Notes: a model not told the origin generated them from the sequence alone. A DNA stretch of 64,000 nt from Bacillota bacterium (GCA_023437365.1 JAEZGK010000073.1:112776-176775); one strand, 5' to 3'; positions 9,784-18,238 are shown, counted from the stretch's first letter. Numbers and translations: made by a program.

Positions 9784-10033
9784 TGAGACATTGGAGGAAT
9801 CGACATATTGGGCAGAGGCTCCTGAACAGATCGGGAACACTGTGAACCCTCAGAGTCGGCACCGATGGTCAAAAGTATTGTAAAGAGCTGAATTTAACAG
9901 AGGCTATGCGTGAAAATGAGATGACATAGCACGGAATTATTAGGAGCCTACAAAACGGAAAACAACCTTTCTAATCGATAGAAAAATCTATTTATAGTAG
10001 GTGTTTATGTGTACGTTTTGTGGGCTCCTTTTT
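9784..10033 (+). ncRNA. structured RNA element, copy A
   Basis: The first 183 bases match copy B (11090-11272) with seven differences and no gaps, six of them transitions. No reading frame is kept between the copies, since stops differ, so the conservation looks RNA-like. Helices that can be drawn are GCTATG with CATAGC (9903-9929 region) and a 16-bp terminal stem (9942-9957 with 10014-10029, one G-T pair) followed by TTTTT. Inside that stem the sequence differs from copy B, but both tips can form their own small hairpin. I know no matching Rfam family by sight. It follows zinc-ribbon protein A. Confidence 0.55.
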
Positions 10034-10050
10034 GCTCTTTCAAAAAACTA

Positions 10051-10123
10051 TATCTCAAAATGGGATATAGTATTGACGAAAAAAGAATATCGTGCTAAAA
10101 TGACATTATCTCAAAATGAGGTA
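10051..10123 (+). promoter_or_regulatory. promoter flanked by two matching operators
   Basis: The -35 TTGACG (10073-10078) and -10 TAAAAT (10096-10101) are 17 bases apart. A near-identical 17-base dyad, TATCTCAAAATG(G/A)G(A/G)TA, lies on both sides, at 10051-10067 and 10107-10123. The arrangement suits repression by a dimeric XRE-type protein, possibly with looping. The XRE gene at 11532 is an obvious candidate regulator. Confidence 0.65.
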
Positions 10124-10170
10124 TTGATTTTATAATGTAAAATAAACAAAACAGAAAGTGAGGTTGCTAT

Positions 10171-10875
10171 ATGAGACAGATAACGAGTAAATTTTTTGAC
10201 AGTAGCACGATTGAGCAGAATACAGATACTATTGCAGTAATGGATTTTATTGCTAGCCCTGAAAGTGTGAACAAGATGATTAATGCTTCAAATGCACATT
10301 ATCCTGCATTATCTGGCATTGTAGTTGAATTAGAAGAAAAATTTGGGGATTGTGAAGGTTTTCCACTTAATCATAATGCCGCAGATAAAAACGCAAAAAA
10401 TAGAAGGAACGTGGGTTGGATGATTCGTTTTGTAATGCGCGAATTTGGGTATTATCCAATCGAATACAGCGATCGAACAAGAATTGGAAGCAATTCGGGA
10501 TCAAAATATTTTGGAAATGCTTCCTTATATGAGAAAACCACGGATGATTCAACCTATCTCCTTTGCAATTCAACGATGATAATGAGTAGGGATTGGACTT
10601 CGTCAAATGTTAAACTCGAAAAAAATGATATGGATTATCTGACGATAAAAAATAATATGAAGAATATAAAGGCTAGAATCACAAAGCTGTCAATTAACAT
10701 TGATTCTTTTGCAAGTTATTTACGAAGAACTGGTTTTAACAATTGTATAAGTAATTTTGATGTAAAGCGCTTTATAAATGGGCAGCTTGTGCCATGCTTA
10801 GAATTGTATGAAGCTATGAATCGAGCGCTCACATTATTTGAAACATTTGATGCATTCAGTGAAAAGATAAAGTAA
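10171..10875 (+). CDS. unknown protein of the mobile-element control region
   Basis: A 234-residue protein that I do not recognise. It is mostly hydrophilic, with no signal peptide or membrane segment. The central part (about residues 85-125, RNVGWMIRFVMREFGYYPI then RIGSNSGSKYFG) is the most distinctive. The C-terminus (NFDVKRFINGQLVPCLELYE) looks helical and might be a small DNA-binding segment, but this is a guess. GTGAGG precedes the ATG. The gene has its own operator-flanked promoter and lies between the two zinc-ribbon/RNA copies, so it is probably expressed under repressor control together with protein B, 15 bases downstream. Confidence 0.6.
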   Translation: MRQITSKFFDSSTIEQNTDTIAVMDFIASPESVNKMINASNAHYPALSGIVVELEEKFGDCEGFPLNHNAADKNAKNRRNVGWMIRFVMREFGYYPIEYSDRTRIGSNSGSKYFGNASLYEKTTDDSTYLLCNSTMIMSRDWTSSNVKLEKNDMDYLTIKNNMKNIKARITKLSINIDSFASYLRRTGFNNCISNFDVKRFINGQLVPCLELYEAMNRALTLFETFDAFSEKIK

Positions 10876-10890
10876 TAAGGGGGTGTTCAA

Positions 10891-11061
10891 ATAAATTATA
10901 ATAATAAATCGGAGAGGAAAAAATATTATGTGTGCTGCCCTTGCTGTGGAAATCTTCTGCAAAAAAGTGCATATGCAGAAACAGAAACTAAATGCAATAG
11001 ATGTTCTGCAGATATAGAAATTATCGTAAAAGACAGTGCAGTCACAGTTTTTGAAAAGTAA
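10891..11061 (+). CDS. small zinc-ribbon protein B (non-standard start)
   Basis: A 56-residue paralogue of the protein at 9480. It has the same CCPCCGNLLQKS ribbon half, a second CNRC knuckle and the same VTVFEK end. No ATG, GTG or TTG opens the full-length frame. The best full-length start is ATA at 10891, with AGGGGGTG five bases upstream. That start keeps the charged N-terminus (KSERKKYY, compare KKEKKY in A). The alternative is GTG 10930, with GGAGAGG 12 bases upstream, which would start right at the first cysteines. It is followed 28 bases later by RNA copy B. Confidence 0.5.
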   Translation: MNYNNKSERKKYYVCCPCCGNLLQKSAYAETETKCNRCSADIEIIVKDSAVTVFEK

Positions 11062-11089
11062 AAATCGATAAACATATAATTTAATACAA

Positions 11090-11341
11090 TGAGACATTGG
11101 AGGAATCGACATATTGGGCAGAAGCTCCCGAACAGATCGGGAACGCTGTGAACCCTCAGAGTCGGCACCGATGATCAAAAGTATTGTAAAGAGCTGAATT
11201 TAACAGAGGCTATGTGTGAAAATGAGATGACATAGCACGGAATTATCAGGAGCCTACAAAACGGAAATCAACTTAGCTATAGACAGAGTAGATCTGTCAG
11301 TAGTGAGTATTGTTGGCATACGTTATGTAGGCTCCCTTTTT
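11090..11341 (+). ncRNA. structured RNA element, copy B
   Basis: This is the second copy of the element at 9784, collinear over 183 bases at 1306-base offset. The terminal stem is 11248-11263 with 11321-11335, followed by CCTTTTT. Where copy A has a G-T pair in this stem, copy B has A-T, which keeps the pairing. The enclosed tip differs from A but contains GACAGA and TCTGTC, a perfect 6-bp hairpin. The paired changes and the T-run support a transcribed RNA with its own terminator. Confidence 0.55.
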
Positions 11342-11345
11342 GCGC

Positions 11346-11485
11346 GTTCCTACAAGCGTAGTAGATTCTGGGAATGTAATATGTGGGTGCTTTCAAACAA
11401 AGCATTACATTCCCAGAATCTATTGCGCGACAGCGCGACATGAGCAAGGATTGTTTGCAATCCTGCGAATGCAGCTTGTAGGAAC
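11346..11485. repeat. branched inverted-repeat structure
   Basis: The outer 12-bp stem (GTTCCTACAAGC 11346-11357 with 11474-11485) encloses three hairpins: a perfect 19-bp stem (11362-11380 with 11404-11422), a GCGC stem at 11425-11436 and GGATTG/CAATCC (11448-11463). The result is cloverleaf-like. It lies between RNA copy B and the XRE gene and overlaps a spurious TTG-started extension of that gene. It may be a structured leader RNA, a recombination site or a small non-autonomous element; the sequence alone does not decide. Confidence 0.6.
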
Positions 11486-11531
11486 ATCAATGGTTGTATT
11501 TCCGGTTTGTGCTCCGGAATGGAGAGGGAAT

Positions 11532-11867
11532 ATGACTAAGAATATTGATACAGCAACAATTGGAGGGAGAATTAAATACTGTAGAATTAAACAAGAACTT
11601 AGCCAGGAGGAACTGGCAGAGATGCTTTTTACAACAAAGCAGATGATTTCGGCTTATGAAAATGAAAAGGTAGAGCTAAAGTGCAACATGCTCCTTGATT
11701 TTGCAAAGAGCTTAAATGTGTCAGCTTCTTATCTGTTAGAAGGTAGGGTCGATCAGGCACCAGAGAATAAGCAGCTTTCTGAGCTAATGCGCACATTCCT
11801 GGAATTGGGAGATGCAAAGCTACAAGCTGTTGCATTAGCACAGATCATGGCATTAGCACAGCTATAA
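11532..11867 (+). CDS. XRE-family helix-turn-helix regulator
   Basis: A 111-residue Cro/CI-type protein. The HTH spans about residues 12-66 (RIKYCRIKQELSQEELAEM and TTKQMISAYENEKVEL), followed by a short helical tail probably used for dimerisation. ATG 11532 has GGAGAGGG just upstream; the open frame continues back to a TTG at 11340, but that stretch is the branched repeat and not protein-like. It is a likely repressor of the element, and the twin operators near 10051 and 10107 are plausible targets. Confidence 0.8.
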   Translation: MTKNIDTATIGGRIKYCRIKQELSQEELAEMLFTTKQMISAYENEKVELKCNMLLDFAKSLNVSASYLLEGRVDQAPENKQLSELMRTFLELGDAKLQAVALAQIMALAQL

Positions 11868-12018
11868 TATATAAGTCAAAGATTATTTGACAAAACAGGG
11901 GAAAGTCAAAGAATTGGATATCGAACATATCCGTCATTCCCCGTAAAATAACATATGTAAGCAACAAAGCAAAACCGGTTCAGCTTTAGTTGACATTTTC
12001 GAGTTTGGAGGAAACGAG

Positions 12019-12582
12019 ATGGTATCTAAAGCAAGTATAGTAACAAATTATAAATGCTCTGGTCCGGATGAAAGGTTGGACATAATTTTTACCAACTTTC
12101 CTAATTTTATTGGCATCGTGGATGGATATACGGAAGGCCTAGTGCACTTGATTGCCAGTGAACGAAGCTACAACAGAAGGAATAGGAACGGGAATCCAGG
12201 GATCAGAATTCAAAGTTCAAGCAATAGTGATATCACCAGTGATACCGCTTGTGAAAATGTCATGATTCGAGACAGCTTGAAGGCTTGTAATCTCACTGAG
12301 GATATCTTAGCAGATACGGATTTGGAGGATAGTATCCGATTTGAAAAGGATATGCTAACATTGCAAATGATGCGCCGGGAATACGATGTAGTAAAGGCAC
12401 AGATGAATGCCCTGAATAAGGATGAGCGCTTTGTGCTACGGGAGTATTTTAGTGAAGGAAAAGACATAACTGCGATAGCAGATGAGGTTGGAATTGCTTA
12501 TGAATCAGCAAGGCAGAGGATTCGCAGGGCGAAGCGAAAGCTGAAATCATATGTAATCCCATTTATGAGAGAACAAATATAG
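12019..12582 (+). CDS. sigma-70 region 4-like DNA-binding protein
   Basis: A 187-residue protein whose last 70 residues match sigma region 4: LNKDERFVLREYFSEGKDITAIADEVG and then YESARQRIRRAKRKLKSY. The N-terminal part is not a clear region 2. Such sigma-like HTH proteins are common just upstream of excisionase and integrase genes in Firmicutes integrative elements. A GGAGG site precedes the ATG. It probably regulates transcription of the element's transfer or excision genes. Confidence 0.72.
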   Translation: MVSKASIVTNYKCSGPDERLDIIFTNFPNFIGIVDGYTEGLVHLIASERSYNRRNRNGNPGIRIQSSSNSDITSDTACENVMIRDSLKACNLTEDILADTDLEDSIRFEKDMLTLQMMRREYDVVKAQMNALNKDERFVLREYFSEGKDITAIADEVGIAYESARQRIRRAKRKLKSYVIPFMREQI

Positions 12583-12602
12583 AAAATCTGGAGGAAGAGA
12601 AG

Positions 12603-12824
12603 ATGGCATACGCAAGAAAAGAAGTAGAGAATTTAGATGGATTATTAAAGAATGGCAAGAAGAAATTTGTACGCTATGAGGAGGGAGCAGCGATGTTTTC
12701 CCTTGGAATTCACACCTTTGAGCAGCTGGCAAAGGAAGCCAAGGCAATCTATAAAATCAGGAAGATTGTGCTGGTGAATACGGAAATTATCGAGGAATAT
12801 CTGGAGAACTTTCACGAAGAATAG
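12603..12824 (+). CDS. DUF6462-type excisionase-like protein
   Basis: A 73-residue protein with the pattern RYEEGAAMFSLGIHTFEQLAKEAKAIYKIRK and then VLVNTEIIEEYLE. This resembles the DUF6462 family of small winged-helix proteins encoded next to Tn1549-like integrases. It starts 20 bases after the sigma-like gene, with GGAGGAAGAGA upstream, and so shares its transcript. By position and fold it is a probable directionality factor for the integrase at 13014. Confidence 0.7.
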   Translation: MAYARKEVENLDGLLKNGKKKFVRYEEGAAMFSLGIHTFEQLAKEAKAIYKIRKIVLVNTEIIEEYLENFHEE

Positions 12825-13013
12825 GATGAAAAGGACACTGACAGGAGCGGACAATTATCTCTATGGAGTTCTATGGATAACAATGTGAGGGATAGCTAAA
12901 ATTTTTGTTTCATAGCTGAAACTAAAGGTTGCAGAGGGACTTTGCCCTAAGCTATAATTACCTTGAACACAGAACTTAAGCTGTTCCTCGCAATAAGAAA
13001 GTGAGGAATTATA

Positions 13014-14240
13014 ATGGCATCAAGAAAAGATACTAGAGGATATGCTCTTCGTACCGGAGAGAGCCAAAGAGCAGATGGCAGGTATTCATTTTCCTATGTG
13101 GACAAGCTAGGAAAACGTCATGCAATCTATGCAAAGACACTGGTTGCGTTAAGAGATAGGGAAAAGAAAATTCAACGTGACATTGAGGATGGATTGGATC
13201 AGGCAAAAGCTGCACAGATGACCGTGAACGATTTATATGACATTTACATTGGTCAAAAGTATGATCTGAAGCCTAGTACGAAGAACAATTATATCTATTG
13301 CTATGATCATTTTGTACGGGATACCTTCGGAAATCGCAGAATTGTTACGGTAAAATATTCTCACGTGAAGGAGTTCTATTATCATCTGATTCGGGAGGGC
13401 GGCCTGCAGCCCAATACCCTGGATAATATCCATACCCAGCTGCACCCAGCGTTCCAGATGGCAGTCAGAGATGAGCTGCTCCGAAGGAATCCTTCCGATG
13501 GAGTCATGGGTGAGATTAAGAAGAGTCATATCTGGGTAAAGAAGAAGCGACATGCCCTTACGATTCCACAGCAGCGTGCCTTCATGAACTTCCTCGAATC
13601 GCAATATGAGTATCGTGGGTGGCACCCTGTCATTACGGTTCTCCTCGGGACCGGAATGCGAATTGGAGAGTGCCTGGCACTTACCTGGGATGATCTTGAT
13701 TTTGATAACAGAACCGTTGGTGTAAATCGTACCTTAACCTACAGACCGGAGCCTGAAAATGGATGTGTAGTCCATATTTCCACGCCCAAAACGGAAGCAG
13801 GCAGGAGAACAGTGCCTATGATCGATGAGGTATATGAAGCATTCCTGGAGGAGTATCAGATTCAGAGCTGTATGGGCTTTAATAAGAATGAAATTGATGG
13901 TTTTTCAGGGTTTATCTTTTCGACTGGGGAAGGAAACGTGTATACCCCGGAATCAATTAATCGTGCGATCCACAGAATCACAGAGGCTTATAATAAGCAG
14001 GAGACGGCAAAGGCTGCGGAAGAGAAGAGAGCACCTTTGATTCTTCCCGGCTTCTCAGCTCACAATCTAAGGCACACCTTCTGCACGAGACTTTGTGAGA
14101 ATGAGTCGAATCTGAAGGTAATCCAGTCGGTTATGGGGCACGCAGATATCTTGACTACGATGGATATCTATGCGGAGGCAACGGCAGAGAAGAAGCAGGA
14201 GGTATTTGCTGGGTTGAAGAATAAGATTATTATTAAGTAG
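13014..14240 (+). CDS. int: tyrosine recombinase (integrase), Tn1549/Tn916 type
   Basis: A 408-residue integrase with an AP2-like arm-binding N-terminus, a core-binding domain (about 70-170) and a catalytic domain. All expected residues are visible: Arg216 (GTGMRIGE), Lys259 (TPKT), His350 and Arg353 (HNLRHTF), His376 (GHADI) and Tyr386 (MDIYAEA). GTGAGGAA precedes the ATG. It should catalyse integration and excision of the element. A decayed, N-terminally truncated relative in the same orientation lies at 25968-26782, so the DNA between has two related integrase sequences at its borders. I found no tRNA gene nearby to serve as an attachment site. Confidence 0.92.
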   Translation: MASRKDTRGYALRTGESQRADGRYSFSYVDKLGKRHAIYAKTLVALRDREKKIQRDIEDGLDQAKAAQMTVNDLYDIYIGQKYDLKPSTKNNYIYCYDHFVRDTFGNRRIVTVKYSHVKEFYYHLIREGGLQPNTLDNIHTQLHPAFQMAVRDELLRRNPSDGVMGEIKKSHIWVKKKRHALTIPQQRAFMNFLESQYEYRGWHPVITVLLGTGMRIGECLALTWDDLDFDNRTVGVNRTLTYRPEPENGCVVHISTPKTEAGRRTVPMIDEVYEAFLEEYQIQSCMGFNKNEIDGFSGFIFSTGEGNVYTPESINRAIHRITEAYNKQETAKAAEEKRAPLILPGFSAHNLRHTFCTRLCENESNLKVIQSVMGHADILTTMDIYAEATAEKKQEVFAGLKNKIIIK

Positions 14241-14254
14241 AGTAAAGTTATTTG

Positions 14255-14282
14255 CCTGCGGGAGTAATTCCGCAGGTTTTCT
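14255..14282 (+). terminator. terminator after the integrase gene
   Basis: CCTGCGG (14255-14261) pairs with CCGCAGG (14270-14276) around an 8-base loop, followed by TTTTCTT. Confidence 0.8.
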
Positions 14283-14285
14283 TAT

Positions 14286-14988
14286 AGGTTTTAGTAACTG
14301 AGAATGAAGCGGGTTTCTCAACAAAGAAATGAGTCATGTGAAATAGAAAACAATGCGGTTGGATATCACTTTTTTATATAAAAATCAACGTTCAGTTATA
14401 AAAATGGTGTCCAAGGTGCGAATATAACGTAAGGAAAGAGTGTAATAATAGACAGCATTATAATTGACCATAAATGAAAAACGTTATTTGGAAAGAAGAT
14501 TTTAGAAGAGCGCTAGATAAATTAAATCGTAAACAATGAGTACGATGAGAAGATTGGTTATTTACAGACTAGAGGAGAATAAGTTCATAGAAGGATATTC
14601 TGACGGGAAAGATCAGTTATTCAAACAATAACATAAATGCACTTTTACTTATATATTTTGGTACTAGAATTTATGGCATTTGGTCGAAAAAACGACCAAC
14701 TTAAGAATTATAGTAAAAATTGGCAAATAATTGATTGATACTATTCGTGATTAAGACTATAATATTCTTGTCGTATTTTGCTTTTTTACAAAGGACTTTG
14801 GATGTGTGAATATGGAGTATTATCAATACGTCAAACTGCTGAAAAGAGGGAAATTCTAAAGAAGATACAGTACTAATTATTATTATTTTTAATTGCGAAT
14901 TTGCACGTCCATGATAAAGCGTATCAAACAGATTTTCCGCTGAGGTACATTATAAAGTGGGAGATTATTATTTCTTTGGAGGAATTTA
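14286..14988. other. gene-poor stretch with short decayed ORFs before mcrB
   Basis: About 700 bases, very AT-rich. Two short open frames, 14474-14539 (21 codons) and 14545-14631 (28 codons, RRLVIYRLEENKFIEGYSDG), follow each other in protein-like sequence but have no clear ribosome binding site and match nothing I know; they may be remains of one gene. A GGAGG at the end belongs to mcrB. I see no RNA gene here. Confidence 0.4.
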
Positions 14989-16833
14989 ATGATGGAAACG
15001 AAGCAAGAAAAATATGAACTGATTATTACAGCGGATAATGTTACATCAACTGATAGTCGCTTTACGATGAAGAATATCGGAATTGGAGATAACTATAAAC
15101 CATTGGATTCCTATTTTAAAAAATCTGGTGGCGAGATAATTCGTCGTAAATACAATAAAGGTGAAAGAAAAAATTCAAATCAGACGATGCCAAGGCTGGC
15201 ATGTCAAGTGTTCGAGCAGAATATCGCTAGGTTATCGTTGGAAGAAAAAGAAACATTTCCTGTATGTCAATACACACCAAACACGGATGTTATTAGTGGT
15301 ATTTTCTCGAGTATCGAGAATTTTCGGAAGTACAAAAATACGATTGAATATTTAACATACGATTATGATGAAGGTAGACAATTTGTTATTTACTGTTGGA
15401 ATATTTTCTCGACAATTCTATTCATTAAGGAATGCTTGAAACGTTTTGGGAAGGCTGGCGACGAATTTGTTCTAATTTATCGTGAAAAGGATAAGAAAGA
15501 GGAAGTTCAGCCAGTGAACGCAGATAATGAAGACATGATACAAGACAAGGGAATTGATGGTTTTCTAAATCCATATTCTAGAGAATTGATTATTTCAAAG
15601 AACATTATTTTTCGCGGGGCACCGGGAACCGGAAAATCTTATCTGGCGAAAGAGATTGCTGCGGATATTATTAGTAATGGATATTTTGATGATTACACGT
15701 TGCTAAATAATGAGCAAAAAAAGCAGATTGAGTTTGTTCAATTCCATCCAAGTTATGATTATACCGATTTTGTAGAGGGACTGCGACCAAGAATAAATGA
15801 TGATGGATCAATGGGATTTGAACTTCTAGACGGAGTATTTAAAAAGTTCGTTGCAAGAGCTAAAAAGAACTTTGATGATTCACAAAAACCGCAGGAGGTA
15901 ATTGAAAAGGAAGCCACAGTTCAAGAAATTATGACGGAATATTTTTCGAGTATTGAAATGGGAGTAGATGCTTTAGAAAGTGTGCGTGGAACCAAGTTTT
16001 ACATAACCAATGTAGATGATAAGCACATTGATATTTCAATACCGGAAAATAAGATTATAAATAAACTTAGGTGGAATATCAATGAGATTAAGGAAATGCT
16101 AGAATCGGATCAGGATTTTACTCAGGTCAAAGATGTAACACAATTCTTTGGGAAGATAAATGCTAATCAGAATTATTCTTATGATTTAGCTATCTTCAAA
16201 GCAATTAAGGCAAAGAAGAGATTAATATCTAAGTCCACAGCTAAGCAAGAAAAGTTGAAACCTTATATCTTTATCATAGATGAAATTAACCGTGGAGAGA
16301 TCTCTAAGATCTTTGGAGAACTATTCTTTTCAATTGATCCTGGGTATCGGGGACAAGCAGGTGAGGTATCGACTCAATATATTGGCTTACATGACAATCC
16401 GGATGAAAAATTCTTTATACCGGAAAATGTTTATATTATCGGTACAATGAATGATATTGATCGCTCGGTAGATAGCTTTGATTTTGCAATGCGTCGACGT
16501 TTTAGGTTCATCGAGATAAAAGCAGACGAACGATTGGAAATGCTTGACATACTTGGTGATAGGAAAGAAGAGGCTATTCGTCGAATGTCGGCATTAAACA
16601 ACGAGATTTCAAGAGTTGAAGAACTTAATGAGAATTATCATATTGGTGCGTCGTATTTCTTAAAGCTAAGATCTTTGGATTTTAATCAATTATGGACGGA
16701 TTACCTTTCTCCACTTTTGCATGATTATGTCCGTGGTATGTATGATGAAGCAAATATTATGAAAAAATTTGCTAAGGCTTATGGTTATAATGAATCAAAA
16801 GTAGGTGATGTAGATGACGGAACTCAAGATTAA
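14989..16833 (+). CDS. mcrB: McrB-like AAA+ GTPase of a McrBC restriction system
   Basis: A 614-residue protein. The first 190 residues are a variable domain that should read the DNA (substrate unknown). The AAA+ motor follows: Walker A RGAPGTGKSYLA (209-220), FHPSYDYTDFVEGLRP, Walker B FIIDEINRGEISKIFGELF, and the McrB-type GTMNDIDRS with RRRFRFIEI. Known McrB proteins hydrolyse GTP and drive McrC nuclease on modified DNA. TTTGGAGG precedes the ATG-ATG start. It overlaps mcrC by 20 bases, so the two are translationally coupled. Confidence 0.9.
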   Translation: MMETKQEKYELIITADNVTSTDSRFTMKNIGIGDNYKPLDSYFKKSGGEIIRRKYNKGERKNSNQTMPRLACQVFEQNIARLSLEEKETFPVCQYTPNTDVISGIFSSIENFRKYKNTIEYLTYDYDEGRQFVIYCWNIFSTILFIKECLKRFGKAGDEFVLIYREKDKKEEVQPVNADNEDMIQDKGIDGFLNPYSRELIISKNIIFRGAPGTGKSYLAKEIAADIISNGYFDDYTLLNNEQKKQIEFVQFHPSYDYTDFVEGLRPRINDDGSMGFELLDGVFKKFVARAKKNFDDSQKPQEVIEKEATVQEIMTEYFSSIEMGVDALESVRGTKFYITNVDDKHIDISIPENKIINKLRWNINEIKEMLESDQDFTQVKDVTQFFGKINANQNYSYDLAIFKAIKAKKRLISKSTAKQEKLKPYIFIIDEINRGEISKIFGELFFSIDPGYRGQAGEVSTQYIGLHDNPDEKFFIPENVYIIGTMNDIDRSVDSFDFAMRRRFRFIEIKADERLEMLDILGDRKEEAIRRMSALNNEISRVEELNENYHIGASYFLKLRSLDFNQLWTDYLSPLLHDYVRGMYDEANIMKKFAKAYGYNESKVGDVDDGTQD

Positions 16834-18133
16834 GGATAACACAACTATCAGCAAAGACGAATTTGATGACATAAAAATACTAACGCTAAAAATAGTAGAT
16901 AAAACACTTGAGCAACTAGAAAAAGAATGTGTTTTTGTATTTCCGGAATTGGTCAAAGATACCGAGGATATTACAACGAATCAGATGATACTTCAAAGTA
17001 TCAATGATAGTTATCGCACAAGTAATGTTATGGGATTTCTTGGCTATGGAAATGAGCGACTAGTCATTGAATCGCGCTTTTCAACGGGAAGTCACGACTA
17101 CTTCTTTCAATATTTGCTCGAACGGGTTCTGGATGTTCCTAATATACTGGAACTTAATACAGATGCCAATCAAGATACACAGGTGTTTAACTTGATGCTA
17201 TTTCTATTTCCTAAATATCTGCAAGTAGCTATGCGTAAAGGAATATTCAAAACTTATATTCAAAACCAATACAATGATAGCAATGTAAAAGGAGCTATTG
17301 ATATAGCACGCCATATTAGAAAAAATACGCCGTTTACTGGTAATATAGCATATAATCAGCGTGAATTTTCATATGACAATTATTTGATGGAACTTATCCG
17401 TCATACAATTGAATTCATCAAAACAAAGCCATATGGAAATGGTTTATTAAGAAAAGTAAAAGAAGAAGTAGCATCGGTTATCGAAGCCACTCTTGATTAT
17501 GAGCTTTATGATAGGAAGAAGATTATCGACGAAAATAAAAAGTGCCCATTTCGTCACGCTTATTATCATGAGTATCGAGCTTTACAGTACTTATGTTTAA
17601 TGATACTTCAACACGAAAAACATCAAATTGGTTCTGGTGACAGACAAATATACGGGATACTATTTGATGGTGCATGGCTTTGGGAAGAATATGTAAACTG
17701 CTTGATTGGTGATCTGTTTTATCATCCCATGAATAAAGGTGGTAAGGGGGCACAACGCCTATTTGCTGGAAATATGGGACTCATTTATCCTGACTTTATT
17801 GGTCGAGATGAGAGATATCGTGTGATTGCTGATGCCAAGTATAAACCTATCGATAATATCGGAAACAAGGACTATCTTCAGGTTCTTGCATACATGTTTA
17901 GATTTGATGCCAAAAGAGGTCTTTATCTGTACCCGGAAAAAGGTGATCAGGAGTATCGAAGATTGTACATGAATAGTGGCACAACCTACGAAAACAATGT
18001 GAATGCTCGTGATGATGTATCGGTTATAAAGTGTGGTCTTCGGATCCCAAGTAATGCTGCCGACTATGATGATTTTCTTTGTAAAATGAAAATTAGTGAG
18101 ACGGAGTTTATAGATCAGTTTAATACTAATTAA
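16814..18133 (+). CDS. mcrC: McrC-like nuclease subunit of a McrBC restriction system
   Basis: A 439-residue protein with the McrC layout: an N-terminal region that stimulates McrB and a C-terminal PD-(D/E)xK nuclease. The nuclease residues are visible in YPDFIGRDERYRVIADAKYK, where Asp and the DAK core lie about 13 residues apart. The ATG is inside the end of mcrB, with GTAGGTGATG upstream. Together the pair should cleave DNA carrying particular modifications, such as phage or foreign methylation. Confidence 0.9.
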   Translation: MTELKIKDNTTISKDEFDDIKILTLKIVDKTLEQLEKECVFVFPELVKDTEDITTNQMILQSINDSYRTSNVMGFLGYGNERLVIESRFSTGSHDYFFQYLLERVLDVPNILELNTDANQDTQVFNLMLFLFPKYLQVAMRKGIFKTYIQNQYNDSNVKGAIDIARHIRKNTPFTGNIAYNQREFSYDNYLMELIRHTIEFIKTKPYGNGLLRKVKEEVASVIEATLDYELYDRKKIIDENKKCPFRHAYYHEYRALQYLCLMILQHEKHQIGSGDRQIYGILFDGAWLWEEYVNCLIGDLFYHPMNKGGKGAQRLFAGNMGLIYPDFIGRDERYRVIADAKYKPIDNIGNKDYLQVLAYMFRFDAKRGLYLYPEKGDQEYRRLYMNSGTTYENNVNARDDVSVIKCGLRIPSNAADYDDFLCKMKISETEFIDQFNTN

Positions 18134-18238
18134 AGTTTAATTGTATGAGAAAGATCTTCTGCACTCCCAATTATATTAAGAATAATTTAGCACATAGGCA
18201 AATTTAAATCTTTATAAGAGCAGCTAGGAGATGAGTAT

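Noticed and set aside
10926..11178. Minus-strand frames through zinc-ribbon gene B and RNA copy B
   Set aside because: They are shadows of the plus-strand gene and RNA; the equivalent frame is not kept in copy A.
9784..11341. Retron msr-msd RNA
   Set aside because: The long terminal stem is suggestive, but no reverse transcriptase is encoded anywhere in the window.
11346..11485. Integron attC site
   Set aside because: No integron integrase, no GTTRRRY core in the expected place and no gene cassettes.
11340..11531. N-terminal extension of the XRE protein to TTG 11340
   Set aside because: The stretch is the branched inverted repeat, and the ATG at 11532 has its own strong ribosome binding site.
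12825..14300. tRNA gene as integration target near the integrase
   Set aside because: I looked for a tRNA-like cloverleaf and CCA end on both strands and saw none.
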